This document shows, in pieces, positions 43,314-51,448 of a stretch of DNA of 64,000 bases. The position numbers were made by a program, and so were the translations under genes. Position 1 is the stretch's first letter, and the number at the start of each line of letters is the position of its first letter. A model generated the notes under the pieces. That model did no database searches. It was not told the DNA's origin and saw nothing but the letters and a program-made list of their open reading frames with translations. The stretch comes from Pseudomonadota bacterium (GTDB lineage Bacteria; Pseudomonadota; Gammaproteobacteria; Burkholderiales; Burkholderiaceae_C), in NCBI GenBank assembly GCA_021816585.1, contig JAKAXL010000002.1, positions 1-64,000 on the forward strand. The letters are read 5' to 3'.

Positions 43314-44096
43314 TCAGCGCGCGACGAGTGTCTGCATCCAGCCCAGTCCGGCTTCGGTGCCGGCGGCCGGCTTGTATTCGCAGCCGATCCAGCCCTGGTA
43401 GCCGATGCGGTCCAGGTGCTCGAACAGGAAGGGGTAGTGGATCTCCCCGCTTCCCGGTTCGTGGCGTCCGGGGTTGTCGGCGATCTGCACGTGGGCGATA
43501 CGCGCGAGCTGCGCCTGCAGGGTCGCCGCGAGTTCGCCCTCCATGCGCTGCGCGTGGTAGATGTCGTATTGCAGGTAGGCGTTGGAGGCGCCGACCTCGT
43601 CGAGGATGCGCAGGCCCTGCTCGGTGCGATGGACCAGGAATCCGGGGATGTCGTGGGTGTTGATGGGCTCGAGCAGCAGCTTGAGTCCGGCCTTGTCCAG
43701 TTCGGCCGCGGCGTGGCGCAGGTTGTCCACCAGCGTGGCGTGCAGCCGCGCCGGGTCCGCCCCGGCGGGAGCCTTGCCGGCCAGGCAGTTGAGCTGACCG
43801 ACCCCGAGTTCGCGCGCATAGTCCAGCGCGGTGGCGACCCCGGCGCGGAATTCATCGACGCGCTCCGGCAGGCAGGCGATTCCGCGCTCCCCGCCGTCCC
43901 AGTCGCCGGCGGGCAGGTTGTGCAGCACCAGGCGCAGCCGGTGGCGCTGCAGACGCTCGCGGATCTGCGCGGCCGGCCAGGCGTAGGGGAACAGGAATTC
44001 GACCGCCTCGAAGCCGGCGGCGGCGGCGCGCTCGAAGCGATCCAGGAAGGGCACCTCGGTGAACAGCATGCTGAGGTTGGCGGCGAATCGCGGCAT
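43314..44096 (-). CDS. hyi: Hydroxypyruvate isomerase
   Basis: TIM-barrel protein of 260 residues. MPRFAANLSMLFTEVPFLDRFERAAAAGFEAVEFLFPY is the typical start of Hyi, and later NCLAGKAP, LLLEPINTHDIPGFLV, LQYDIYHAQRMEG and IAHVQIADNPGRHEPGSGEI carry the metal and substrate ligands. It interconverts hydroxypyruvate and tartronate semialdehyde. It sits directly after gcl, 25 bases apart, as in many proteobacterial glyoxylate operons. Confidence 0.93.
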   Translation of the reverse strand: MPRFAANLSMLFTEVPFLDRFERAAAAGFEAVEFLFPYAWPAAQIRERLQRHRLRLVLHNLPAGDWDGGERGIACLPERVDEFRAGVATALDYARELGVGQLNCLAGKAPAGADPARLHATLVDNLRHAAAELDKAGLKLLLEPINTHDIPGFLVHRTEQGLRILDEVGASNAYLQYDIYHAQRMEGELAATLQAQLARIAHVQIADNPGRHEPGSGEIHYPFLFEHLDRIGYQGWIGCEYKPAAGTEAGLGWMQTLVAR

Positions 44097-44121
44097 CGGG
44101 GGTTCTCCTCGTCGTGGCCCG

Positions 44122-45918
44122 TCAGGCGAGCAGGCCGGCCTGCTCCAGCCCGGCGCGTCCCTGCGGATGGCGGCAGTCGATGTCCTCGAACTCCACCACG
44201 TTGTCGATCTCGGTTCCCATGGCGATGTTGGTCACGCGCTCCAGGATCACTTCCACGACCACCGGCACGCGGTGCTCGCGCGCCAGCGCCCGGGCCTGCC
44301 GCAGCGCCTCGCCGATGCGCTCGGGGTCGCTCACGCGCAGCGCCTTGCAGCCCAGACCCTGCGCGACCGCGACGTGGTCGACGCCGTAGCCGCGCAGTCC
44401 CGAGTCGTCCTCGGGCAGGTTCTGGTTGTCGAAACCCAGCTGCACGCAGTAGTCCATGTCGAAACCGCGCTGGGCCTGGCGGATCAGCCCGAGGTAACTG
44501 TTGTTGAGCAGCACGTGCACGTAGGGCAGGCGGAACTGCGCGCCCACCGCCAGTTCCTCGATCAGGAACTGGAAATCGTAGTCTCCCGACAGCCCGACCA
44601 CCTCGCGCGTCGGATCGGCGGCCACGACACCCAGCGCGGCCGGGATGGTCCATCCCAGCGGCCCGGCCTGGCCGCAGTTGATCCATTGCCGCGGACCGTA
44701 CACCCGCAGGAACTGCGCGCCGGCGATCTGCGACAGGCCGATGGTCGAGACGTAGGTCGTGTCGCGCCCGAAGGCCTGGTTCATCTCGCGGTACACCCGC
44801 ATCGGCTTGATCGGCTGCTGCGCGTGGTCCGACTTGCGCAGCATCAGGCGCTTGCGCTCGGCGCAGCGCGCGGCCCAGTCGCCGAAGTCGCGCAGCGTGC
44901 CGGCGTCGCGGCGCTCGCGCGCGGCCTGCACGAACAGTTCCAGCGCGGCGCGCGCGTCGCTGACGATGCCGTAGTCGGGCATGAACACGCGCCCGATCTG
45001 CGTCGGCTCGATGTCCACGTGCACGAAGCGCCGGCCGCGCGTGTACACGTCCACCGAGCCGGTGTGGCGGTTCGCCCAGCGGTTGCCGATGCCGAGCACG
45101 AAGTCGCTGGCCAGCATCGTCGCGTTGCCGTAGCGGTGGCTGGTCTGCAGTCCGCACATGCCGGCCATCAGCGCATGGTCGTCGGGAATCGCACCCCAGG
45201 CCATCAGCGTCGGGATCACCGGCACGCCGGTGATCTCGGCGAACTCGACCAGCAGATCCGACGCGTCGGCGTTGATGATGCCGCCGCCGGCGACGATCAG
45301 CGGGCGCTGCGACTGCATCAGCATGTCCAGCGCCTTGTCGATCTGGCGCCGCGACGCCGCCGGCTTGTACACCGGCAGCGCCTCGTAGGTGTCGATGTCG
45401 AACTCGATCTCGGCCGTCTGCACGTCGAAGGGCAGGTCGATCAGCACCGGCCCCGGGCGCCCCGAGCGCATCAGGTGGAAGGCCTGCTGGAACACCCGCG
45501 GCACCTGCGCCGGTTCGCGCACCGTCACCGCCCACTTGCACACCGGCTTGGCGATGGACTCGATGTCCACGGCCTGGAAGTCCTCCTTGTACAGGCGCGC
45601 GCGCGGCGCCTGCCCGGTGATGCACAGGATCGGGATGCTGTCGGCGCCGGCCGAGTACAGCCCGGTGATCATGTCGGTGCCGGCCGGCCCCGAGGTGCCG
45701 ATGCACACGCCGATGTTGCCGGCGCGGGCGCGCGTGTAGCCCTCGGCCATGTGCGATGCGGCCTCGACGTGGCGTGCCAGTACGTGGGCGATGCTCTGGC
45801 GCTCGCGCAGCGCCGCGTACAACGGGTTGATGGCCGCGCCGGGGACTCCGAAGGCCTGGCTCACGCCTTCCTTCTCCATCACCAGCACGGCGGCCTGGGT
45901 CGCCTTCATCCTTGCCAT
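44122..45918 (-). CDS. gcl: Glyoxylate carboligase
   Basis: Thiamine diphosphate enzyme of 598 residues that condenses two glyoxylates to tartronate semialdehyde and CO2. It aligns almost without gaps with the E. coli enzyme: [56 protein letters not shown] and [19 protein letters not shown]. The cofactor-contact Glu of other family members is Val51, a hallmark of Gcl. FAD-type regions are conserved as well. AGGAGAAGGG precedes the start. It heads the operon gcl-hyi-glxR-glycerate kinase and is divergent from a LysR gene. Confidence 0.96.
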   Translation of the reverse strand: MARMKATQAAVLVMEKEGVSQAFGVPGAAINPLYAALRERQSIAHVLARHVEAASHMAEGYTRARAGNIGVCIGTSGPAGTDMITGLYSAGADSIPILCITGQAPRARLYKEDFQAVDIESIAKPVCKWAVTVREPAQVPRVFQQAFHLMRSGRPGPVLIDLPFDVQTAEIEFDIDTYEALPVYKPAASRRQIDKALDMLMQSQRPLIVAGGGIINADASDLLVEFAEITGVPVIPTLMAWGAIPDDHALMAGMCGLQTSHRYGNATMLASDFVLGIGNRWANRHTGSVDVYTRGRRFVHVDIEPTQIGRVFMPDYGIVSDARAALELFVQAARERRDAGTLRDFGDWAARCAERKRLMLRKSDHAQQPIKPMRVYREMNQAFGRDTTYVSTIGLSQIAGAQFLRVYGPRQWINCGQAGPLGWTIPAALGVVAADPTREVVGLSGDYDFQFLIEELAVGAQFRLPYVHVLLNNSYLGLIRQAQRGFDMDYCVQLGFDNQNLPEDDSGLRGYGVDHVAVAQGLGCKALRVSDPERIGEALRQARALAREHRVPVVVEVILERVTNIAMGTEIDNVVEFEDIDCRHPQGRAGLEQAGLLA

Positions 45919-46009
45919 GGTCCCTTCTCCTGGGTTCGCCGCGAGCGGCTGGGACGGATTCTGGGCGGCGCAGCGCAAGCGCGGAAGCCCCGCCCGGGGC
46001 ATATGCATT

Positions 46010-46024
46010 ATTCCCTGGAGGAAT
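46010..46024. promoter_or_regulatory. LysR-type box between gcl and its divergent regulator
   Basis: ATTCC-N5-GGAAT is a perfect inverted repeat whose TTCC-N5-GGAA core gives the T-N11-A spacing. It lies in the 142-base divergent gap, 91 bases from gcl and 36 from the LysR start, where it could serve both promoters. Confidence 0.6.
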
Positions 46025-46060
46025 GGACAAGTCCCGAAGCGCTGTGGCCTACTGCGCGCC

Positions 46061-46969
46061 ATGGACCGCCTGCAGGACTTCCAGCTGTTCCTCCGGGTCG
46101 TCGACCTCGGCTCCTTCAGCCGCGCCGCGGCCGAGATGGGAATCGGGCAGCCGGCGGCGACCAAGCAGATCGCGCAGATGGAGCGCCGCCTGGGCGCGCG
46201 CCTGCTGCATCGCTCCACGCACGGCGTGTCGCCGACCGAGATCGGCCTGCTGTATTACGAGAAGTGCAAGCTGATCGCGCACCACGCCGAGGAGGCGCAC
46301 AGCGTCGCCGCGCTGCTGCAGTCGCAGGTGCAGGGCGCCCTGCGCGTGAGCACCTCGGTGGGTTTCGGGCGCCGTGTGCTGGCGCCGCTGCTGATGCGCT
46401 TCATGCAGGCCAACCCGGAGCTGCACGTGGATCTGGCGGTGGACGACCGCTACGTCGACCTGGTCGAGCAGGGCATCGACGTCGCGCTGCGCATGGGGCG
46501 GCTGGCCGACTCGACGCTGGGCGCGCGCTACCTCGGGCTCAACCCCTGGGTGGCGGTGGCGGCGCCGCAATACCTGCGCGCGCGCGGCGTGCCGCGGCAT
46601 CCGCGCGATCTCGCGGCCCACGAGGCGCTGGTGTACAGCTCGGTGCAGGGCGATGCGCGCTGGCATTTCTCGGGCGCCGGTCATGAAGCCGTGGTGGTTC
46701 CGGTGCGCGGGCGCCTGCGCTCGAACAGCCTGTCCACGCTGCTGGAGGCGGCCGCCGCCGGGATGGGGGTGGCGATCCTGCCGTGGTATGTGGCCAGCGC
46801 CGAGGTGCGCAAGGGACTGCTCGAGGCGCTGCTGCCGCAGTGGTCGCTGCCGGCGCAGGAAATCCACGCCGTCTATCCGTCCCCGAACATGGTGCCGGCG
46901 AAGGTCACGCAGTTCGTCGACTGGCTGCAAGGACGCTTCGACGCGCAGTGGTGGACGCGCGCGCCTTGA
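46061..46969 (+). CDS. LysR-family regulator, probable regulator of the gcl operon
   Basis: LTTR of 302 residues: [59 protein letters not shown] is the winged-helix part and [24 protein letters not shown] opens the effector domain. It is divergent from gcl and precedes glcD, so control of both arms of glycolate salvage is likely. The effector may be glyoxylate or a C3 acid. Confidence 0.87.
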   Translation: MDRLQDFQLFLRVVDLGSFSRAAAEMGIGQPAATKQIAQMERRLGARLLHRSTHGVSPTEIGLLYYEKCKLIAHHAEEAHSVAALLQSQVQGALRVSTSVGFGRRVLAPLLMRFMQANPELHVDLAVDDRYVDLVEQGIDVALRMGRLADSTLGARYLGLNPWVAVAAPQYLRARGVPRHPRDLAAHEALVYSSVQGDARWHFSGAGHEAVVVPVRGRLRSNSLSTLLEAAAAGMGVAILPWYVASAEVRKGLLEALLPQWSLPAQEIHAVYPSPNMVPAKVTQFVDWLQGRFDAQWWTRAP

Positions 46970-47114
46970 TCCGCGGGGGCCGGCGCGCGCTTGGTTCGCT
47001 GCCCGTCGCGCAGCGCTGCGGCAAAATACCCATGTTGCGCAAGCGGGCCAATGCCGGCGCGCGCGCCCCGGTCCCGCTCCACCCGGCAGGACCCGCATTC
47101 CAGGAGCAGCCAGC

Positions 47115-48632
47115 ATGTCCACCCCTCTCGCCGATCCCGGCACGCTCGTCACCACAGCCGCCGCGCCTGCTGCCGGGGCGGCGCGCGCTGCCTTGCAGGC
47201 GGCGCTGGGCGGCGTGCTGCCCGCGCACGCGCTGCTGGTGCGCGACGAGGAAACCACGCCGTACGAGTGCGACGGCCTGGCCGCCTACCGCCAGCGCCCG
47301 CTCGCGGTGTGCCTGCCGGAGACCGAGGCCCAGGTGGCCGCGGTGCTGCGCGCCTGTCACGCGCTGGGCCTGCCGGTGGTGGCGCGCGGCGCCGGTACCG
47401 GGCTGTCGGGCGGCGCGCTGCCGCTGGCCGACGGCGTCACGCTGTCGCTGGCGCGGCTCAACCGCATCCAGTCCATCGACCCGCTGGCGCGCATCGCCGT
47501 CGTGCAGAGCGGCGTGCGCAACCTGGCGATCTCGGAAGCGGCGGCGCGCCACGGGCTGTACTACGCGCCGGACCCGTCGAGCCAGATCGCCTGCACCATC
47601 GGCGGCAACGTGTCGGAGAACTCCGGCGGCGTGCATTGCCTGAAGTACGGGCTGACCGTGCACAACGTGCTGCAGGTGCGCGGCTACACCGTCGAGGGCG
47701 AGCCGATCACCGTCGGCAGCCTCGCCGGCGACAGCCCCGGCCCCGACCTGCTGGCCGCCGTCATCGGCAGCGAGGGCATGCTGATGGTGGTCACCGAGGT
47801 GGTGGTGCGCCTGATTCCGCGCCCGCAGCTTGCGCGCTGCATCATGGCCAGTTTCGACGACCTGCGCAAGGCCGGCGACGCGGTGGCCGGGCTGATCGCC
47901 GCCGGCATCATCCCCGCCGGGCTGGAGATGATGGACAAGCCGATGACCATCGCCGCCGAGGCCTTCGTGCACGCCGGCTACGACTGCGAGGCGGCGGCGA
48001 TCCTGCTGTGCGAGTCCGACGGCACTCCGGAGGAGGTGGCCGAGGAGATCGAGCACATGACGCAGGTGCTGCAGGGTTGCGGAGCGACCGCCATCACCCT
48101 CAGCCGTGACGAGACCGAGCGCCTGCGCTTCTGGAGCGGGCGCAAGAACGCCTTCCCGGCCTCCGGGCGCATCTCCCCCGACTATTACTGCATGGACGGC
48201 ACGATTCCGCGCAAGCGCATCGCCGACATGCTGCTGGCGATCCAGGACATGGAGCGCGAGTTCGACCTGCGCTGCGTCAACGTGTTCCATGCCGGCGACG
48301 GCAACCTGCACCCGCTGATCCTGTTCGATGCCAATCAGGCCGACCAGATGCATCGCGCCGAACTGTTCGGCGCGAAGATCCTCGAGACCTGCGTCGAGAT
48401 GGGTGGCTCGATCACCGGCGAGCACGGCGTGGGCGTGGAGAAGATCAACTCCATGTGCGTGCAGTTCTCGCCCGAGGAACGCGAGCAGTTCCTGGCGCTG
48501 CGCCGCGCCTTCGATCCCGGGGAGAAGCTCAACCCCGGCAAGAACATCCCCAGCCATGCGCGTTGCGCCGAATACGGCAAGATGCACGTGCGCGGCGGGC
48601 AGCTGGCCTTCCCGGAACTGCCACGCTTCTGA
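47115..48632 (+). CDS. glcD: Glycolate oxidase subunit GlcD, FAD-linked
   Basis: Catalytic flavoprotein subunit of 505 residues. FAD-binding type 4 domain: AVCLPETEAQVAAVLRAC, VARGAGTGLSGGALP and DPSSQIACTIGGNVSENSGGVHCLKYGLT. The C-terminal oxidase domain includes CVNVFHAGDGNLHPLILFD and GSITGEHGVGVEKI, where the metal/substrate His residues lie. With GlcE and GlcF it oxidises glycolate (or D-lactate) to glyoxylate and passes electrons to the respiratory chain. CAGGAGCAG precedes ATG 47115. First gene of glcDEF. Confidence 0.95.
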   Translation: MSTPLADPGTLVTTAAAPAAGAARAALQAALGGVLPAHALLVRDEETTPYECDGLAAYRQRPLAVCLPETEAQVAAVLRACHALGLPVVARGAGTGLSGGALPLADGVTLSLARLNRIQSIDPLARIAVVQSGVRNLAISEAAARHGLYYAPDPSSQIACTIGGNVSENSGGVHCLKYGLTVHNVLQVRGYTVEGEPITVGSLAGDSPGPDLLAAVIGSEGMLMVVTEVVVRLIPRPQLARCIMASFDDLRKAGDAVAGLIAAGIIPAGLEMMDKPMTIAAEAFVHAGYDCEAAAILLCESDGTPEEVAEEIEHMTQVLQGCGATAITLSRDETERLRFWSGRKNAFPASGRISPDYYCMDGTIPRKRIADMLLAIQDMEREFDLRCVNVFHAGDGNLHPLILFDANQADQMHRAELFGAKILETCVEMGGSITGEHGVGVEKINSMCVQFSPEEREQFLALRRAFDPGEKLNPGKNIPSHARCAEYGKMHVRGGQLAFPELPRF

Positions 48633-48680
48633 GCCCTCCCACGCGTGCGGCACAACCGACCTTCCACCGAGCAAGCCACC

Positions 48681-49799
48681 GTGCAACTCCCCGACACCGT
48701 GCGCGATCTGCAGCAGCAGCTTCGCCAGGCCATCGCCGATTCCGCGCCGCTGGTCGTGCGCGGGGGCGCCAGCAAGAGCTGGCTGGACCCCCATCCCGAG
48801 CGCACGCACGGCGCGCGCGTGATCGATGCGCGCGCGCACCAGGGCATCGTCGCCTACGAGCCCAGCGAGCTGTACGTGACGGCGCGCGCCGGCACGCCGC
48901 TGGGTGAACTCGAGGCCGCGCTGGCCGAGCATGGGCAGTGCCTGCCCTGCGATCCGCCGCGCTTCGTCCGCGACGGGCATGCGGCGACGGTCGGCGGCAT
49001 GGTGGCCAGCGGGTTGTCCGGACCCGGGCGCCTGAGCACGGGCGCGGTACGCGACTTCGTGCTGGGCGCCAGCCTGCTGAACGGGCGCGGCGAGGTCATG
49101 AGCTTCGGCGGCCAGGTCATGAAGAACGTCGCCGGCTACGACGTGTCGCGCCTGCTGGCCGGCTCGATGGGGTCGCTGGGCGTGATCCTCGACGTCTCGC
49201 TGAAGGTGCTGCCGCAGCCGCGCGCCGAGGCCACGCTGGTGTTCGAGATGCCGCAGCAGCAGGCCACCGAGCAGGTCAACCGCTGGTGCGGACAGCCGCT
49301 GCCGATCTCGGCCAGCGCCTGGTGGGCCGAGCCCTCCGGGCGCGGCCTGCTGCACCTGCGCCTGCGCGGCGCGCGTGCCGCGGTGGGTGCGGCCTGCAGC
49401 GCGCTCGGCGGCGAGCTGTTGCAGGCGCCGCGGGCCGATGCGCTGTGGGCGAGTCTGCGCGAGCAGGAACTCGACTGGTTCGACGCCACCTGGCAGCCCT
49501 CGTCGCGCCAGGCCCTGTGGCGCATCGCGCTGCCGCCGACCACGCCGCCGCTCGACCTGCCGGGCGAGACGCTGGTGGAGTGGGGCGGCGCGTTGCGCTG
49601 GCTGCGCGGCGACGCCGACGCCACCGCGGTGCGCGAGGCCGCGGCACGCGCCGGCGGGCATGCCACGCGGTTTCGCGGCGGAGACCCCGCGGTGCCGGTG
49701 TACACGCCGCCGGCGGCGCCGCTGGATGCGATCCACCGTCGCCTCAAGCTGGCCTTCGATCCGCACGGCCTGTTCCCCGATTGCTTCGGCGCCGCCTGA
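48681..49799 (+). CDS. glcE: Glycolate oxidase subunit GlcE, FAD-binding
   Basis: Protein of 372 residues with a FAD-binding type 4 domain: APLVVRGGASKSWL, GIVAYEPSELYVTARAGTPLGELEAALAEHGQCLPCDPP, TVGGMVASGLSGPGR and GEVMSFGGQVMKNVAGYDVSRLLAGSMGSLGVI. The end KLAFDPHGLFPDC is typical. It is required for the oxidase complex. GTG 48681 is taken as start, 48 bases after glcD; GTG 48645 is an alternative. No strong ribosome site was seen, so coupling to glcD translation is possible. Confidence 0.92.
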   Translation: MQLPDTVRDLQQQLRQAIADSAPLVVRGGASKSWLDPHPERTHGARVIDARAHQGIVAYEPSELYVTARAGTPLGELEAALAEHGQCLPCDPPRFVRDGHAATVGGMVASGLSGPGRLSTGAVRDFVLGASLLNGRGEVMSFGGQVMKNVAGYDVSRLLAGSMGSLGVILDVSLKVLPQPRAEATLVFEMPQQQATEQVNRWCGQPLPISASAWWAEPSGRGLLHLRLRGARAAVGAACSALGGELLQAPRADALWASLREQELDWFDATWQPSSRQALWRIALPPTTPPLDLPGETLVEWGGALRWLRGDADATAVREAAARAGGHATRFRGGDPAVPVYTPPAAPLDAIHRRLKLAFDPHGLFPDCFGAA

Positions 49800-49823
49800 G
49801 GGCTGCGCGCTCCCTGCCGAACC

Positions 49824-51059
49824 ATGCAAACCCGTCTTTCTCCCGAATTCGCAGGCACTCCCGATGGCGAGCGGGCCGAGGCCATCCTGCGTGCCTGCGT
49901 GCACTGCGGCTTCTGCACCGCCACCTGCCCGACCTACCAGCTGCTGGGCGACGAGCTCGACGGCCCGCGCGGGCGCATCTACCAGATCAAGCAGGTGCTC
50001 GAGGGAGCCGAGGCCACGCGCAGTGCGCAGCTGCACCTGGATCGCTGCCTGAGCTGCCGCTCCTGCGAGACCACCTGCCCGTCGGGTGTGCGCTACGGCG
50101 AGTTGCTGGACATCGGGCGCCGGGTGGTCGATGACAAGGTGCAGCGACCCGCGGGCGAGCGCCTGAAGCGCGCGGCGCTGCGCCAGGTGCTGTCGTCGCC
50201 GCTGTTCGGCACGGCGCTGGGCCTCGGGCGCGGCGTGCGCGGGCTGCTGCCCGGCGCACTGCGCGAAAAGCTCGCGTCACCGCGCCCGGCCGGCGCCTGG
50301 CCGACGCGCGAGCACGCGCGCAAGGTCTTCATGCTGGCCGGCTGCGTGCAGCCGGCGATGGCGCCGAACATCAACGCCGCCACCGCGCGCGTGCTGGACG
50401 CCATCGGCGTGCAGTCGCTGCTGGCCCAGCAGGCCGGATGCTGCGGCGCGATCCGTCAGCACAACGGCGACCACGCCGGGGCACTGCACGACATGCGGCG
50501 CAACATCGACGCCTGGTGGCCGCGGGTGCAGCGCGGCGAGGTCGAGGCCATCGTGGTCAACGCCTCGGGCTGCGGCGTGATGGTGAAGGACTACGGGCGC
50601 GAACTCGCCGCCGACCCCGCCTACGCCGACAAGGCCGCGCGCATCGCCGAGCTGGCGCTCGACCCGGTGGAATTTCTCGCCGGGCAGGCACCGGCGCTGG
50701 CGCAGGCACTGCGCCGGCGCGGCGAGCCGGCGCAGCGCCTGGCGTGGCACCCGCCGTGCTCGCTGCAGCACGGACTGCGCCTGGGCGGGCGCGTCGAGGC
50801 GCTGATGCGCGAGCTGGGCTTCGAACTCGCGCTGCCCGAACAGAGCCATCTGTGCTGCGGCTCCGCCGGCACCTACTCGGTGCTGCAGCCCGAGCTGTCG
50901 CACCAGCTGCGCGACAACAAGCTGCGCAACCTGATGCAGCTGCAACCCGAGCGTGTGCTGTCGGCCAACATCGGCTGCATCCAGCACCTGCAGGCAGGCA
51001 CCGCGGTGCCGGTGCAGCACTGGCTGGAGTACCTGGACGAGCAACTGGCGGCGGGCTGA
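49824..51059 (+). CDS. glcF: Glycolate oxidase iron-sulfur subunit GlcF
   Basis: Protein of 411 residues with two 4Fe-4S motifs near the N-terminus (CVHCGFCTATCPTY and CLSCRSCETTCPSG) and two CCG-type cysteine-rich repeats that close each half (QQAGCCGAIRQHN and HLCCGSAGTYS). It carries electrons from the flavin subunits to quinone at the membrane. Last gene of glcDEF, 24 bases after glcE. A strong terminator follows 100 bases downstream. Confidence 0.95.
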   Translation: MQTRLSPEFAGTPDGERAEAILRACVHCGFCTATCPTYQLLGDELDGPRGRIYQIKQVLEGAEATRSAQLHLDRCLSCRSCETTCPSGVRYGELLDIGRRVVDDKVQRPAGERLKRAALRQVLSSPLFGTALGLGRGVRGLLPGALREKLASPRPAGAWPTREHARKVFMLAGCVQPAMAPNINAATARVLDAIGVQSLLAQQAGCCGAIRQHNGDHAGALHDMRRNIDAWWPRVQRGEVEAIVVNASGCGVMVKDYGRELAADPAYADKAARIAELALDPVEFLAGQAPALAQALRRRGEPAQRLAWHPPCSLQHGLRLGGRVEALMRELGFELALPEQSHLCCGSAGTYSVLQPELSHQLRDNKLRNLMQLQPERVLSANIGCIQHLQAGTAVPVQHWLEYLDEQLAAG

Positions 51060-51093
51060 AGCGCCGCGCGGACGGCCGATGCATCACGCTGCG

Positions 51094-51122
51094 TTGATCT
51101 GTTTCCCGCGGGGCGCTATGCT
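51094..51122 (+). promoter_or_regulatory. Sigma-70-like promoter in the glcF-GGDEF gap
   Basis: TTGATC, a 17-base spacer and TATGCT match the -35 and -10 consensus at four bases each with ideal spacing. Transcription would begin near 51129 and run toward the terminator at 51160 and then the riboswitch. Confidence 0.55.
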
Positions 51123-51159
51123 GGCGGCGCGGCCGGTGGCGCCGCAAACGTGTGCAGCG

Positions 51160-51181
51160 ACCCGTAACCACGGGTTTTTTT
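51160..51181 (+). terminator. Intrinsic terminator after glcF
   Basis: ACCCGT and ACGGGT form a 6-base-pair stem with an AACC loop, followed by a run of seven T residues. It reads on the plus strand, 100 bases after glcF. It also lies about 30 bases downstream of the candidate promoter, so it may attenuate transcription into the riboswitch region. Confidence 0.8.
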
Positions 51182-51275
51182 GCGCCGCGTGTCGGCCCAG
51201 GCCGGATGCGGCCGCGAGCCGTGCATGCGCGGCAACGATGCAGCAAGCCCGTCGGGAGGAGTCCGGCGGGAGACG

Positions 51276-51374
51276 ATTCACACCCTAGAGGGCAAACCCG
51301 CCGAAAGGCGGCGACGCAAAGCTTCCGGCCTACAGCGCATGGCGCCATGGCAGCGGGGCTGCCGGCGTGTGCGG
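51276..51374 (+). promoter_or_regulatory. Cyclic di-GMP-I (GEMM) riboswitch aptamer
   Basis: The conserved core is unmistakable: GGGCAAACC at 51290-51298, a 5-base-pair CCGCC/GGCGG stem capped by the GAAA tetraloop at 51298-51311, GACGCAAAGC at 51312-51321, CCGGCCTA at 51325-51332 and the second hairpin GGCAGC-GGG-GCTGCC at 51349-51363 that carries the tetraloop receptor. The closing stem pairs CACAC 51279-51283 with GTGTG 51367-51371. It matches the Vibrio Vc2 aptamer segment by segment. It lies about 75 bases before a GGDEF-EAL gene. No T-run hairpin follows, so control at translation is more likely: CCTC at 51425-51428 could pair with the ribosome site GAGG at 51441-51444. The 389-base gap holds no protein gene. 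Confidence 0.93.
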
Positions 51375-51448
51375 CCAGGCGGCGACCCGGCCCCCGCGGT
51401 GCGCAAGTCGCTTTCAACGGCGGCCCTCAGGCATCGAAAGGAGGCGAT

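Noticed and set aside
42341-46030. Single frame of 1229 codons across gcl, hyi and glxR
   Set aside because: Only the glxR part is real coding. The rest is an off-frame reading of gcl and hyi, which have clear motifs in their own frames.
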